Assembly (NCBI GenBank): GCA_035578175.1
Contig: JAQMRL010000003.1
Coordinates: 99,555,969-99,619,968, forward strand
DNA from: Catonia carolina
Lineage: Eukaryota > Arthropoda > Insecta > Hemiptera > Achilidae
Direction: 5' to 3'
Length of the DNA: 64,000 bases
The position numbers and the translations under genes are program-made. The stretch's first letter is position 1. Each line of letters begins with the position of its first letter. The notes under the pieces are model-generated. The model had not been told where the DNA came from. It did no database searches and was given only the letters and a program-made list of their open reading frames with translations. This document shows, piece after piece, positions 1 through 11,699 of this stretch.

Positions 1-157
1 AGTGTCTTTTACACCTCTATCTCTTCTGTTCTTAAATGTTTCAGTCATTTCATTGGCTGACCATGTGATAAGAAACAGAACTATTTATTTTAGCCCTGCA
101 ACGAACAGATTGAGAGTAATTAATTTGACTCTCCATCTGTCTGTTATGGGCAGAATT
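1..157 (-). repeat. R-D repeat copy, cut by window edge
   Basis: This is the 5' part of an R-D element read on the minus strand. It matches the copy at 15356-15510 almost base for base, including the segment beginning TTACACCTCTATCTCTTCTG. The rest of the element lies outside the window. The 75-codon frame across it is incidental, because other R-D copies do not keep it open. Confidence 0.85.
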
Positions 158-430
158 TGTCACATGTTGTGGATATTTTGTATGCAATCTTATAGTATGT
201 TTACCGTTTTTAAACATGTGGAGTTTTAATTTTAAGAGTCATCGCCTTGGTGTGTAACTAACGCTCACCAAAAAGTACCCTATCTTTGAAATATTTGAAG
301 AATCGTTCCGATGTGAAGTTTGCTAATTCATGGAGTGTTATTTTACCTTCGTAGTTAACAACTTAGGCCTAATCGTTGATTTTGTTTCTCCATATTGTGT
401 TTATAAAAGCATTCCAAGCACTCTATTATT

Positions 431-1418
431 ACTTTCTCTTGCCTATGTATGTATATATATGATACATAACTAAACATTATTATGGAACATTATTATGGAG
501 CATACGAAGAAAAGTATTGTTTTCATGTCGATTTTTTGAAATCAAATTTTCACCGGATATACACATTTTAAGACCCCCAGAACCCACAAAAAAACATGGT
601 TTTAGCGATTGGTCTGTCAGTGTGTATGTGTGTGAACAAAATATCACAAGAACGGAACATCGTACGAACTTGAAACTTTAAACTTAAGTTAGATACTACT
701 ACCGGATCCGACATGAACATTTTCATCAAAATCGGTCAACCGGAAGTAGTAGTTTGTTCGTGTCATTTTTTACTTTTTTGCGATTTTCTCAAAAACGGCT
801 TGTACGATTTTTTAAAAAGTCACCTCATTTACTACAATTTTTATGCTCTATATGATAGGGTAGATGCCATGTCTGCTGAAATTCTTGGGGAGGCTGTGCT
901 CTCGTAGAAAAAAAAGTTTTTTAAGATTTCGGCTTTAATATGCATTTTAGCGCAAAAATGTATGTAATTAATTAAAGTTGTAGACAATTAAAAATTCTAA
1001 AGCTTTTATTTCAAACATATTTTTGTTAACGCTTAGTTAAGCGGTGATTATAGATTTTCTGTTTTTTTTTTCACGAAAATGTGTAAAAAATGGATTTAAT
1101 GTGAAAAATGGATTTTTCAAGCCTTAGTATCCATTTTACGACAAAAGTGTATAATCAAATTTATAGGAAATTAATAAATGTACAACTATATTTAGAGAAT
1201 TTTTCTTTACAGAGTCTAGTTTAGCGTGAAAGAGTGATTTTCCGTATTTTTAAGCCAAACTGAGGTTAATTACATTTTGCATCATTCACTCATGATTAAA
1301 ATAACGTTATGTTTTTTGCGGTTAGGTTTTTGTTTATTTCTAATGTGTTATTACTAATATTAATCATTATTTTCATTGGCAAGAGAAAGTTGTGTGAGTG
1401 TTTCACACCTGATTTTTT
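431..1418 (+). mobile_element. R-E element, near full length
   Basis: One of two near-complete copies of a roughly 1-kb dispersed family (the other is at 42124-43110). It starts with ACTTTCTCTTGCC and ends with GGCAAGAGAAAGT, which are reverse complements, followed by a small hairpin GTGTGA-gtgtt-TCACAC and a T-run. No conserved reading frame or transposase is seen, so it is probably non-autonomous. Superfamily is not assigned. A Helitron-like or other non-autonomous DNA element fits the ends best, and this is inference. Confidence 0.75.
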
Positions 1419-1419
1419 T

Positions 1420-1985
1420 TTTTATTGTAACGGCTGTTCTACAGCACTAGGTAAAACCATGTTTTTACGTAGTGAATAACTGTCAATCAGATTCTAAATA
1501 AAATTTAACGATTTATTTATTCTCCTGTGAAATCATTTTTCCATTTAATGTCACGATCTACTGGTTGATGTACCGTCGTTAGTTTTTTAAAGGAAGTATT
1601 TTAAACTTCTAAAGCAAATTTTACATTGTGGTAATACGTATCCTACTCGGATTTTTCAATAATGTATTAAATTTTATATTATTTGCTCAGCTTCACCTTG
1701 AACTGAAGTTTATTATCGATGGATTAATAGAGTGTTTTTTATCGGCTTGTAGATTTAACATATCAATTACTTTTTCAGTCAAGTGCTTTCATTTAAAAAT
1801 AATTATTACGGTTATGTAATACCAAATAGCATTGTTTTACTATACGGAAAAAGAAACGTGAGACAATGTTTTAGTAGTGTGTTTTACTGAATAAAAACAA
1901 AAATCATGTGAATACATTTTTTTGTCTTCATCTGTCTACAGCGTAGTAAAATTAGTTGAGAACAACAATAGGATTCTCTACGTGC
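1420..1985. other. AT-rich stretch, no recognised feature
   Basis: Low-complexity AT-rich sequence. A 63-codon frame at 1628-1819 has no recognisable motif and an AT-driven composition. No splice-flanked exon or repeat family was recognised. Confidence 0.5.
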
Positions 1986-1987
1986 AA

Positions 1988-2957
1988 GGGCGTTCAAAAA
2001 GTTCCCGGAATTGCCTTGCCGTCGCCAAGTAAGCGATAAGATAGCCGAACTATACCCCAACGACCTAAAGACTGCAGATGAAATCTAGCCAATAACAGCC
2101 AAAGTCGGATGTGAGTTGCCCCTTCGGTAAGGCACACTGTTCTACCGAAATCCAGCTGACTTTTTGTTAGTCGGTCATCCATAGCGGGACCACAACGTGA
2201 AAACGCAGGATACGATTAACGAAAGTCAATTGGCTCTGTGGTGTGATTTTGGTCACTATGCTCCGCCTTCATCTGCAATCTTTAGTTCGTTAAGTTATAA
2301 CAAAATGATTGCGTGCACATTGTTTGGACAGCGGATAGTGGTGTCAGTGCTCAATGTGACGTGGATATGAGTTGTTGAAAATCAACACAATGTCGCAGTT
2401 CCAACATCAAGTTCATGTGAAATTTTTAAAAGTCGGCTTCAGAGACGCTGTTGGTTCTGCAGCAAGGTTACAGTGATAATGCAAAAAAAAAATCCTCTGT
2501 TTACGACTGATTTGCACGGTTTAAGAAAGGGAAGGAGACGTTAGAGGACGACAAGCGCAGCGGAAGATCGTCGACATCCCGAAATTACTGCAAAAGTAAA
2601 ACAACTGGTTTTAGATGATCGAAGAATAAAAATTTTGGATTTGGCGAACGAAGTGAGTATCTCACAGGGATTAGGCGTGCATTTTTGCAGAGTTTGCGTG
2701 ACGAAGTTCGAAGGAAGCGACGGGACAAGTGGCAAGAAAATTGGTGTCGGCATCACGATAACGTGCAAAGCCACAATTCGTCAAAAAAAATTCCTCGCTG
2801 AGAACAGCATTCCTCTCGTCCCTCAACCACCTTACTCTCCAGATCTCGCTCCAAGCGACTATTGGCTGTTCCCTACTCTAAAAATGGGCCTCAAAGGGAA
2901 ACGTTTTGCAAAGTTGGAGGACGTAGAATCAAAACTCAGGAAATTTAATTTATTTAT
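1988..2957 (+). pseudogene. Decayed mariner-family transposon
   Basis: The segment from about 2390 reads as a mariner transposase in shifting frames. An N-terminal start (MSQFQHQVHVKF) and a piece like KGKETLEDDKRSGRSSTS come first, then LDLANEVSISQG, then HHDNVQSHNSS (second catalytic Asp block), then LAENSIPLVPQPPYSPDLA and SDYWLFPTLKMGLKGKRF (third Asp block). The block carrying the first catalytic Asp is missing, and frameshifts and stops separate the pieces, so it is dead. The region 1988-2389 is probably its 5' untranslated/terminal part, beginning near GGGCGTTCAAAAAG. The 3' end is lost where an R-D copy begins. Confidence 0.8.
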
Positions 2958-3262
2958 TATATGACTGAACTATTTAAGAACAGAACAGGTAGAGGTGGTG
3001 GAAAAGACACTAGTCAGAGTTATGTCCTATGAGAGGTATATGATGCATTTAACTGTACAGCCAGACCATGTGGTGAATGAAGTGAACGTGCCATTTTGCA
3101 GGGTGGAATGTGGGTGCTTTTCAGAGGGTCTGACATGCTGATAAGCGTATTCTTTTAACTAAGTGAGGAAGGCAATAGTAAACCCCCTCACTCCTCGTTT
3201 TTACTTAGTAAAACCTCTAGTGGTTCAAACCAACCTTTCGGTTGTTGATCTAAACTACAATA
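2958..3262 (+). repeat. R-D repeat copy, 5' truncated
   Basis: Matches the 3' three quarters of the R-D consensus, including ATTATATGACTGAAC, the TGGTGAATGAAGTGAA block, the GAGGAAGGCAATAGTAAACC core and the ending GGTTGTTGATCTAAACTAC. It abuts or replaces the 3' end of the mariner remnant. No convincing target-site duplication was found. Confidence 0.8.
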
Positions 3263-3264
3263 AT

Positions 3265-3975
3265 TATCAGTATCCGCTAAAATATTAATGTCCGATATTT
3301 CTATTACTACTTTTCACAAATAAACTTTTTAAAATTTATTAGAATTGATTGAATTTACCTGTAACTTATTAATGGAGTTTTAGATCCTTTATCTCAAACC
3401 AAGAAGATAATCAGTTTTTCATTGTAGTGGATATATTATTTCAGAATTTCTGTCCTAAAATTTTAAATTAAATACCTACTCTTTTATTAATTACAAGGCA
3501 TTCTCTGTCAGTAGGCGCTAGGTATGTGATTAGCTTTATAGTTCAGTTAATGAAATAAATACTACTGTACGACTGTAAGTCACTAGCGCGTTTCATTTCT
3601 GATTGTTGTCCTTGCGTATCAGTGAAAGTATACCATTGTATTAATGCGTAGGAGTGTTGACCTGAGTGGGTCGAAGTGGGTCGGCCGTTTCAATACTATA
3701 ATACTTATCATCTTGCAAAGACATCTGCTAGGTGTACGAGGAAGGTGGTAGCGTAAGGACAACTAGTCGTAGAAGGTTTCATGTTTAAAAGAAGATCTAT
3801 ATAATAAGGCAAACGTATTTTGTATTAGAGAAAAGGGACTCTGATTACTTTTCAATAATTCTGACGATAACAATTTTTTCTGGGTAAACAATTTTCTTCA
3901 ATGCTTGATAACAGTTTAGGTGTAACCAGATAACCTGTGATTTTTCTGTAAATACGTTTAGATAAATTTTTTTTT
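3265..3975. other. No recognised feature
   Basis: Moderately AT-rich sequence without an ORF of note, tRNA-like boxes or recognised repeats. Confidence 0.4.
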
Positions 3976-3977
3976 TC

Positions 3978-4168
3978 AATTTATTTATTTATTTAACGTC
4001 GCATCAAATACAACGGTCATTAGCGACGACATTTGGGGTGTAACTACTGTACAATGGAGGACGAAATGATTTTTTGTAACGTATGAAAATATGCCGTGCC
4101 TGAGTGGGATTTGAACCCAGGACCACATGATGAAAGGCGAGCACGTTACCAACTGCGCCAATGCGGCC
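3978..4168 (-). repeat. R-A tRNA-derived SINE
   Basis: On the minus strand the head reads GGCCGCATTGGCGCAGTTGG, then the B-box-like GGGTTCAAATCCC about 45 bp further. This is the layout of an internal RNA polymerase III promoter. The 3' end is GCGACGTTAAATAAATAAAT. The two short ORFs over it are artefacts of the tRNA-like head. Confidence 0.85.
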
Positions 4169-4241
4169 ATAATAAAATTATTTATTATGATAAACACACT
4201 TATTATTATTTATGCAATTACTTTATGATATTGCTTCACGA

Positions 4242-4405
4242 ATCCATAACAGGCAGGTGGAATGTTAAATTATTATCACTCGATCTGCTAGTTCCAGGGC
4301 TAAAAAATATTTCTGTTTCTTATCATATGGTTAGCCAATTATATGACTGAAGCATTTAAGAACAGAGAGGTAGAGGTGTAAAAGACACTTGTCACAGTTA
4401 TGTCC
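4242..4405 (+). repeat. R-D repeat copy, 3' truncated
   Basis: Corresponds to the 5' 160 bp of R-D (CATAACAGGCAGGTGGAATG through GACACTTGTCACAGTTATG). The rest is missing. Confidence 0.8.
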
Positions 4406-4915
4406 TCTTTTCTTACTTAAAATTGTCGCCATTTTTATAGAAATTTTATATTTTTCACGTAATCATAATACAGTATTTATTGTATGTATTTAATAATTTA
4501 TTGTAATTAATGTCAGGAAATATGAGGAATTTTACATAACGTACTACTTGACTTTTGTAATATTATAGTAACGTGAGTGCTTACACAATATTGTTGCAAA
4601 GCAATTGTATAAAAATGTGCCGTTTATTTTCCATGTAGCTATTCAAAAGTACACATTTGAGTATGCATTTTTATCCATCTTTCTTAGAATTTTTGTTTGA
4701 TCTTTTCTAAGGATGTACTCTCAGTTTCATTTTTTTGTCCAAGATAGATAGGTGATGGATTTTGTAATCTGTGCACGAAGCGAATTTATAATTGCAGTTG
4801 CTAATTGTAAATTTGCTTCCATTTTTACATTGCAATGAGGTTAATATTTATTAAATTTCAAATATAAAAACTGATAGGTAGTTATATGTTTCAAAGAAGA
4901 AAGTACCTTACTCAC
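4406..4915. other. AT-rich, nothing recognised
   Basis: No ORF, repeat or structured element recognised. Confidence 0.4.
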
Positions 4916-4919
4916 TTTT

Positions 4920-5093
4920 TTTTTAGTTTATTCTAAGTGGCATCAACATTTTGGTTATTAGCGACTACTTTGGGATGAGGAATGGTGGGTTTGAACATGT
5001 AATAATTTTCCAGACCCTGGCTGATAATCGAACCCAGGACCTTCGCTTTGCAGCGCAGTACGCTAACCACTGGGCCAAGGAGGCAGCCAACTA
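4920..5093 (-). repeat. R-C tRNA-derived SINE
   Basis: On the minus strand the head reads GGCTGCCTCCTTGGCCCAGT followed by GGTTAGCG (A-box-like) and GGTCCTGGGTTCGATTATC (B-box-like). The 3' part contains AGTCGCTAATAACC and ends near an A/T-rich tail. The tail resembles that of the R-A copy at 3978-4168, although the heads differ. Confidence 0.75.
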
Positions 5094-5396
5094 AAATTTT
5101 TGTTGTCAGAAAATTATAGATAATGTAAAAATTGTTTAAAAGTTTTCTATACTTCCATTTTCCCCATTGAATTCTCTGAAAATTATTTTTGTGTATTTTC
5201 CAATTACGCTTTTTGATTTGTTTTGTTTCTTAGGAAGATTAAAATCTTCTATCATTCATTCGTTAAATATGTCCATAAAATAATAGTCTTTATTTCTCAT
5301 AGAGGTTAAGATAATCGTGATATGCGCACAGTGCGTTCAGGTTTTTTAACTGGTTTCAATCTCCACTCTTTGTATAAGCTCCCATAATCTTCTTCA

Positions 5397-5706
5397 ATTC
5401 AGCCAATTATATGAATGAAACATTTAAAAACCAGAAGAGGTAGAGGTGTAAACGACACTAGTCAGAGTTATCTCTTCTGAGAGTAACGAATTTCTTTATA
5501 CACCCAGACCCTGTGGTGAATGAAGTGAAGGTGTTATTTACAGGGTGGAAAGTAAATTCTTTTCAGAGGGTCTGGGATGCTGATAAACATAGGCTATTTT
5601 TCCACTCAGTGAGGAAGGCAATTGTAAACCACCTGACTCCTCGTTTTACTTTGTAAACCTTCTAGAGGTTCAAAACAGCCTTTCGGCTGATGACCTAAAC
5701 AACGGC
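5397..5706 (+). repeat. R-D copy, 5' truncated with target duplication
   Basis: An R-D copy starting inside the family consensus (CAGCCAATTATATGAATG) and ending CTGATGACCTAAACAACGGC. It is flanked by an exact 11-bp duplication AATCTTCTTCA at 5386-5396 and 5707-5717. A 5'-truncated copy with a target duplication is the signature of LINE-type reverse transcription. Confidence 0.9.
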
Positions 5707-5717
5707 AATCTTCTTCA

Positions 5718-7140
5718 GAATTTTTTTGCAACTTTTCCAGATCCTGTAGGAAACTTTTGTTGTTCAAATATAACATTTCGCATTCATGGATTATTTCCTA
5801 TTTGATAACAGTAATAAAAAAATATCTTAATTTCGCGTAAATAGAGAAGAGTTTCAATATTGTTAATTATTGTTCTGGACTTCTAAAACATTTTTTTATA
5901 GTTTCATTATATTCTTTTCACTTGGTAATTAAAAACTTTTTTGTAGTATTTTTTTATTGGGTGTCATTTATAGTTTAAGATTCGATGCAGATGCAAAATA
6001 GTAGTCGTAATTTAAATCATAAAATTCTAAAAGGTTAATTGACGAAAATTCAATGCAGATTTTTTTTATTAATATTGTTTCGTTTCGTAATTACATAAAT
6101 GTATTTAAACTTTTACTTTAGATTAAAAGTTATAAATGAACATTTTAGTAGAATACTTGACCTATTTTTCATAAGTAAATAACTTCGTTTACATTTAAAA
6201 ATGAACGTTTTTTCTGATAGTAAAGAATCAACTGTTTTCTTCTAACCGATGTGTATATTGAACGAATCTATTAATTTTACACTCTGTTGAACGGTCGCCA
6301 AATTTCATAAGTTTATCAAAATAGATTTTACATTAAACTCGGTCTGTATAGTCTTCGTTTGACCTCACTTTATAGTCTAGTCTGGAATTAATCTCTTCCA
6401 ATTATAAGTTTGCTTGAGATTCTAATTTTATTCACTGAAACTAATTTAAAATTGGAGTAACTTAAATTCAGTTTTATGATTACACATTTCTTAGTTTATC
6501 TTTTGATATGAGTTGTACAACTTTCACCTTTGTTTTCTTTGCTTTAAGTTTGGTATGACAAGTATTAAAAATTTGTTCATTGTACATAATCAACTCGTAT
6601 TATGTCATACAATTGTTGTGGTAGTCCTAATTTGGAGTTAATTATGCGGTTTATCGTTTCATCTTATTTACATTACATTTTTTTTTATTTAACGTTATTT
6701 TTTAATTTTTTTTTAATACAACGTTAATTGTATTATTAAACCAGTGTGATTAAATAACATTTAGATGTTTGTTAATTATATTCTTCTCAGGTACAAAATA
6801 AAATGAAGTCTTTAATAGGTTTTTGGTTACTTGTTGAATAAATAGGCTTTTTACATAAAGTTTTGAAAAAGTATGTGTAGCCTTTGTCTGTATTCTTTTT
6901 TTAAACAATTTAACGCTGTATTAACTTCTAAAAATATATGGAATGTAATATTTGTAATAAAGTTTTCATCAGCCGTTGATAAAAGTTATGGTATCTCACT
7001 GAATTCCATTTTGTTTGTTTTAGTAGCAGAGTCAGTACGAAAGCTCCGAAAGTCATTTTTATTTTCCAGAAGCTATGCAGTGATATCTGATGATATCTAG
7101 CAAGAAAACCTAAATGAAGGTTTTAGTAACAAAGGACCGT
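5718..7140. other. AT-rich desert
   Basis: About 1.4 kb of AT-rich sequence with many T runs. A 75-codon frame at 6873-7100 has no motif, and nothing else was recognised. Confidence 0.45.
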
Positions 7141-7169
7141 AAGATCAAATTTTTTTTAAAAGTTCGTTT

Positions 7170-7620
7170 ATTGAGCAGGTCAGAACATTTAGTTACTTAG
7201 GCTGCCACATTGATTTTGATGCTTACAAAATAATAGGCCTACATCATTTTCAGAGAATATACGAACGATTACAACTACTCTGAGAAAAGGGCTCACGGAA
7301 GTACATCTTTGAAATTTTATTACGTATTGGCAGTTCCGACTCTTTCCTGACAGAGACACTCGGATTCTTAAAAACGAAGAAAGAAATAAAAATTGGAAGC
7401 TGATGAGATGTGCATTTCATGAAGAATTGTACGAGAGAGAAAATAATTCAAAATTCCAATGTAAGACAAAGTTGCTGCCAGTAAGAGTAAACGAGGAAAT
7501 GAGTTATTACCATAATAAGTGAGTGGAACATTCTTAAAGAATGAAGAAAGACAGAATTTTAAAGCAAGTTCTAGGATAGAGGCCTGGATAAAGAAAAATT
7601 TTGGGAAAATGTTGCTTTAC
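7170..7620 (+). pseudogene. LINE reverse-transcriptase remnant (C-terminal part)
   Basis: Broken frames spell a familiar order of the region downstream of the catalytic palm in insect endonuclease/reverse-transcriptase LINEs. They are FSYLGCHIDFDA, a TLRKGLTEVHL-like piece, and RILKNEERNKNWKLMRCAF with the later KQVLG..RP region. Several stops and frameshifts are present. The short ORF at 7519-7743 is partly this remnant. Confidence 0.65.
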
Positions 7621-7749
7621 CACACTGGAAGTATTTTTTTTCATATGGCTTTTTATCGAAAAATAAACATTTTGTTGCCGGAACAAACAACTAATCGTGA
7701 ATTTCGTGAAGATAAAAGAAACTTTACATCACATTTAGTTTAGATATGT

Positions 7750-7804
7750 AGTTCTTCAAGGTTCAGTTTTAGGACCTATTCTTTTTTATAAATATTTTCA
7801 TGAT
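7750..7804 (+). pseudogene. Jockey/CR1-type RT motif fragment
   Basis: The frame reads VLQGSVLGPILFYKYFHD, closely resembling the V.QGSVLGP.LF..Y.ND motif of Jockey/CR1-type reverse transcriptases. Only this short piece is recognised. It probably belongs to a different LINE from the remnant just upstream. Confidence 0.6.
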
Positions 7805-8357
7805 TGAATGAATTTACTTCTGTTGGTTTTTACTGTTGCAATAAAAAAAAATGTTTTACTTTTGTCAAGTTATAGCCTATGTTAATTTAATCCTTGATGG
7901 TAAAACAATAAACTGGATGTACATTGACCTTCACCTAGTTGATTGTTTATCTGTATTTACATAAGTTTTTAAACAATTATTACGTAGTAAGTGCAACATT
8001 TTTATATCGTATATTGTAATTTAACCTGGTGGTAGTCCCCGCTATTACTTAGTATGAATCGTATTATAGAAAATTACAAGGTTGCCTTTTAAATCTAAAC
8101 CTTGTACGTAACACTGTATCCGGTGATGAACGTCTTGTTTCTGATCGTGAGCCAAAAACTTCTCTCTGTAGCGCCATCTACTAAAAAAAATCATGATTTA
8201 TTATGTCTGCCTTAACATATCTGTCCTCATTTGAACTTTTTATCTTAATAGTGTTGTTATGAAAGTAATTAAACTTGTCAATTTAAAAAAAAAATATTTA
8301 TTGAAAAAATTATGAGTTTCCACCATCATGAATTTTCAGTAACTTAATTGCGAATAT

Positions 8358-8513
8358 TAAGTAACGTGCTCGCCTCTCATCATGCGGTCTTGGGTTCGAA
8401 TCCCATTCAGGCACGGCATATTTTCATACGTTACAGAAAATCATTTCATCATTCACAATCTGCATTAGCAGTAATTGCAGAACAGTCGGACGTTAAACAA
8501 AAAAAAAAAAAAA
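8358..8513 (+). repeat. R-A SINE, 5' truncated with target duplication
   Basis: Starts inside the tRNA-like head (GTAACGTGCTCGCCTCTCAT), keeps the B-box-like GGGTTCGAATCCC, and ends GGACGTTAAAC followed by a poly-A run. An exact 12-bp duplication AATTGCGAATAT flanks it at 8346-8357 and 8514-8525. This shows insertion by target-primed reverse transcription. Confidence 0.9.
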
Positions 8514-8780
8514 AATTGCGAATATGAAAAATATTGATCTAATGGATTTTTCGATTACTAAAATGTTTAATATCAATTATTTTATAACTCTTTATTTACT
8601 TCTTAAAACGCTAATAAATTATTAAAGTAGTTACCGAAAAATATACAGTTGTTAGTTTTTTAATCGTCAACAGTTCGGTTGGCATTTTCAAATAAAATTT
8701 TCCTTTTTAGAGCTACCTTAGCTACGATTTTCATTGGATTAAATCACATGAGTTATAGGTGAAATATATGGTTTTATAGA

Positions 8781-8850
8781 TCTAACAAAGAATGGAGGCG
8801 CATTGTTGAGGAGGCCAAGGTCCACGTAGGGCTGTAGCGCTTCGTAAGTA
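8781..8850 (+). pseudogene. LINE C-terminal scrap
   Basis: The frame reads SNKEWRRIVEEAKVHVGL followed by a stop, resembling the C-terminal end of LINE ORF2 proteins in insects (WRxIVEEAKVHxGL). Nothing upstream is readable. Confidence 0.5.
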
Positions 8851-9667
8851 AGTAAGGTGTACGAATGCCGAATCTATCGTTTAGCTAAATTCTTGGTTTT
8901 GGCTAAACTACAACGTCTTCAGTCAAAAATGTCGAGGACAGTTCACTCCCCGTTTCCAGTTATTATACATTCCACACACATCTTAACATCTCTTACATTT
9001 GTAAAACATTCTAGTGAAGAAATCTGAAAACTTGTTAGTGTGCTGACTCCATCCCTAAAGATTGGGCACAACTCTGGTAAATTGATTTGTGTTATAAACC
9101 ATCCCCAAAATAGTGTATATACTCATGTTTGTCCAGTTTCTAATATGCTTCAACCTTAAGTATTTCCTTTGCCCAGGTCTGCGCTTGCCCTCAATTTTAC
9201 CCTTATGAATAAGTCTGAGATCATGCTTATTACCACTGTATTAATAACCAAGGTAGACTCAAGGCTTCTTTTGATTATGCTCATCAACTCATGGTCCTCA
9301 CCGATAAACCTTTATCTAAAAATATCGACTTTGGTAACATAAGCGGTCTACGGGAAAACCACAACAACCTGGAATCCGCATTCTTAACTGTCTAAATTTA
9401 CCAGGAAACCCACTCGTCGGCTTAACAGAAGATAGACCAGAGATATGGAATAGATTTACCTGTCATTTGATTTATTTTTTCACAGTAATTATGTAAATAA
9501 TTTGGTTTTGTAATACTAACATTTTCAGTATTATATATAACTTATTCATTTCACATCCCATCTTGTTATATTGAAACGCGTTTGTCCTGCTAATGGGCGG
9601 TGTTCTCTTCAAAATTATAAAAATATAAAATTATTAAAATTATAAAAATTGTAAAATTATAAAAAAT

Positions 9668-9790
9668 TTATTGTAATCTGTTCAGTTTATAAACAATGAA
9701 CAATCCCATTACCCATTGAGATGAGGATGATGAGTGTGACATATATTGGAGATGTATTTCTGTACTCAGGCCGACCATTTTTGTCGTGGT
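9668..9790 (-). repeat. R-B SINE, 3' part only
   Basis: Matches the non-tRNA half of R-B (GTAATCTGTTCAGTT, CATTGAGATGAGGATGATGA, CAGGCCGACCATT). The tRNA-like head is missing. Confidence 0.7.
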
Positions 9791-9799
9791 GGAACATCT

Positions 9800-10440
9800 G
9801 AAAGAGCTAGACGTTGAAAGATTGAACTTAAGTGGTCCTTTGTGGCTGTAAAATAAAAAAAAAATAAAAAAATTTATAAATAAGTCAATAAAACCGAAAA
9901 ACATTTTTAGATGTGCGATGGTTTTTTAATTAGAGATTTAACTGTTCGTTTGATTAAACCAATGTATGAATAGAAATTTTAGCGTTGTACCTTCGGATAT
10001 GTTGTTTAGAGAAACATTTGAATTGAGGCTTTTAAGTAACCTTAGGGTTCAATTAGTGTAAACGAAAGATCGTGGTTTGCCGGTTAAACTAGTGAACGGT
10101 TGTACTCAGACAGGAAATTAGTCGCAGGAAATGCCGTAACTATTATTGCTACATATATACAACGTTAGGATGTTAGGACGGAAATAATTTTGAATTAAAG
10201 TCACACCCAACCGCTTTCCTTACCTCTATGTTGACTAGTCTGGTACCAAATTAACTAAATATTGAAAAATTAAATTGCTCCATGTTGTATAAAGTGTATA
10301 ATAATATTAGTTAAACGTGTCTCAACTTTTTAAATAGCCATGCAGCCTATTCAACGATTGGACAATGAAGTTCATTAACTTAAATTATACTTTAGTACAC
10401 CCTGTATTGTTACGCCTACGTTAAGTAACAAAAGATCCTA
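9800..10440. other. No recognised feature
   Basis: AT-rich sequence with A runs at 9850-9900. No ORF with motifs was seen. Confidence 0.4.
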
Positions 10441-10451
10441 AAAATGTATGT

Positions 10452-10560
10452 AGAATAAAACCCCGCTTTGCCGAAATATAGGGGGCGGGCCCGATTTCGG
10501 ATACGCAGAATTTCGGATAACACTCAAAGATATTGTGACAATATCGAAAAGAAAAGTGTT
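10452..10560 (+). mobile_element. Pogo/Tigger-like terminal segment
   Basis: Reads AATAAAACCCCGCTTTGCC then GAAATATAGGGGGCGGGCCC and TTTCGGATACGCAGAATTTC. The same terminus, in the opposite orientation, occurs at 46512-46577. The AAACCCCG start and the GGATA repeats resemble pogo/Tigger-like non-autonomous elements. I cannot find its partner terminus, so it is a fragment. Confidence 0.5.
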
Positions 10561-10564
10561 CAAG

Positions 10565-11640
10565 AAAGACCGAGAGTTTAAAAATGTTAACGTAAATAAT
10601 AAGAGTAATAAAGAGTTTTACGAGAAATAGTTAGAAATATCATGTGTAATATAAATAGTTTTTTATAGTATGGGTAGCACATGTTTATTGTTGTACGAGT
10701 ATTGTGAGAGCCGGGTAACTATTTAGATAATTGGCCTTTTTGTAACATCTATTCAATTCTAATTTGTTTACAGTTGTTAAGATTTATACAGAAGCCGTCA
10801 GAAGGATTTTGTATTTTATTATTATATCGAAAACCTCTGTCTTTTCTCGAACTCTCTTTTAGCCGAGATAAAAAATAATTTTTTTAACTTGTACTCTTTT
10901 GCATTAGGACCCAAGGTACACAAAAAAGAAAATTAATATTAAATAAAGGTTTTACATATTTGTATACTCACTGTAAAAATAATTGTTAGATTTAGAGAAA
11001 CGTTGTATTGTTGAACCTTAATAGGGTTTTCTGTAGGTTATTTATATTTTATTTAAAGCCTGTAAATTGTTGGGCAAATAAATTTACTTTTCATTGGAAC
11101 GTTTTACTTTTATAGTAATTTTTACCAATTGTGTTGCATTGTGTGTAATGCTGTTGTTTTATTAACTTTTTACCTGTCCGAGATTCCTTGTTTGTTTTGG
11201 TTTGGCGAACACGTTCGTGTAAATATATATTTTATATATTTACAAAAGAATACTATTCGAACGTGATGTTTTGGTAAATCTTTAAAATATTTTTGAAGAA
11301 TTTAGACTTCTTGACCATTGAGGATACATTACTTTTGTTGGGTTAAATATTTATAAGTATAGATGGATGTAAAGAAATTAAAAAATGAGATTTGTTTTAA
11401 AATTGTTATTCTCGTAAGTTCGTTTTAAAATTTTATTTTTGTGAATTTTTTCTTCGATACTTTAATACTGGTTCATTCTTTCGCTATTTACGTTCCTTGT
11501 TCTAAATTAATTAAAAATATGTTCAGTAGATTTTTTCCCCAAAAAAACTCTTAATGTTAGAAGCTTTGTTTAAATATTTTTTTATCTGGAAGTTATGACT
11601 CGAAAATCTGTTTTTCTTTCAGGTTCCTTGTAGCTTCTCT
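10565..11640. other. AT-rich desert
   Basis: No gene or recognised repeat in about 1.1 kb. Confidence 0.45.
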
Positions 11641-11699
11641 AAAAAGCTAATTTCAACGTTATATAGTATATATTTCCCCTCGAATAGGCCCAATTTTAG

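Noticed and set aside
713..907. 64-codon frame within R-E, with similar frames at 26860-27198 and 42309-42494
   Set aside because: Related peptides appear because the repeat is conserved. Frames break at different points in each copy and on different strands, so there is no evidence of coding.
2541..2774. 77-codon minus-strand frame
   Set aside because: It is antisense to the mariner remnant, which is recognisable on the plus strand.
4096..4168. Possible genuine tRNA gene
   Set aside because: A- and B-box-like words are present, but the sequence is embedded in a dispersed SINE with a common body and no closed acceptor stem could be read. The same holds for the other tRNA-like heads.
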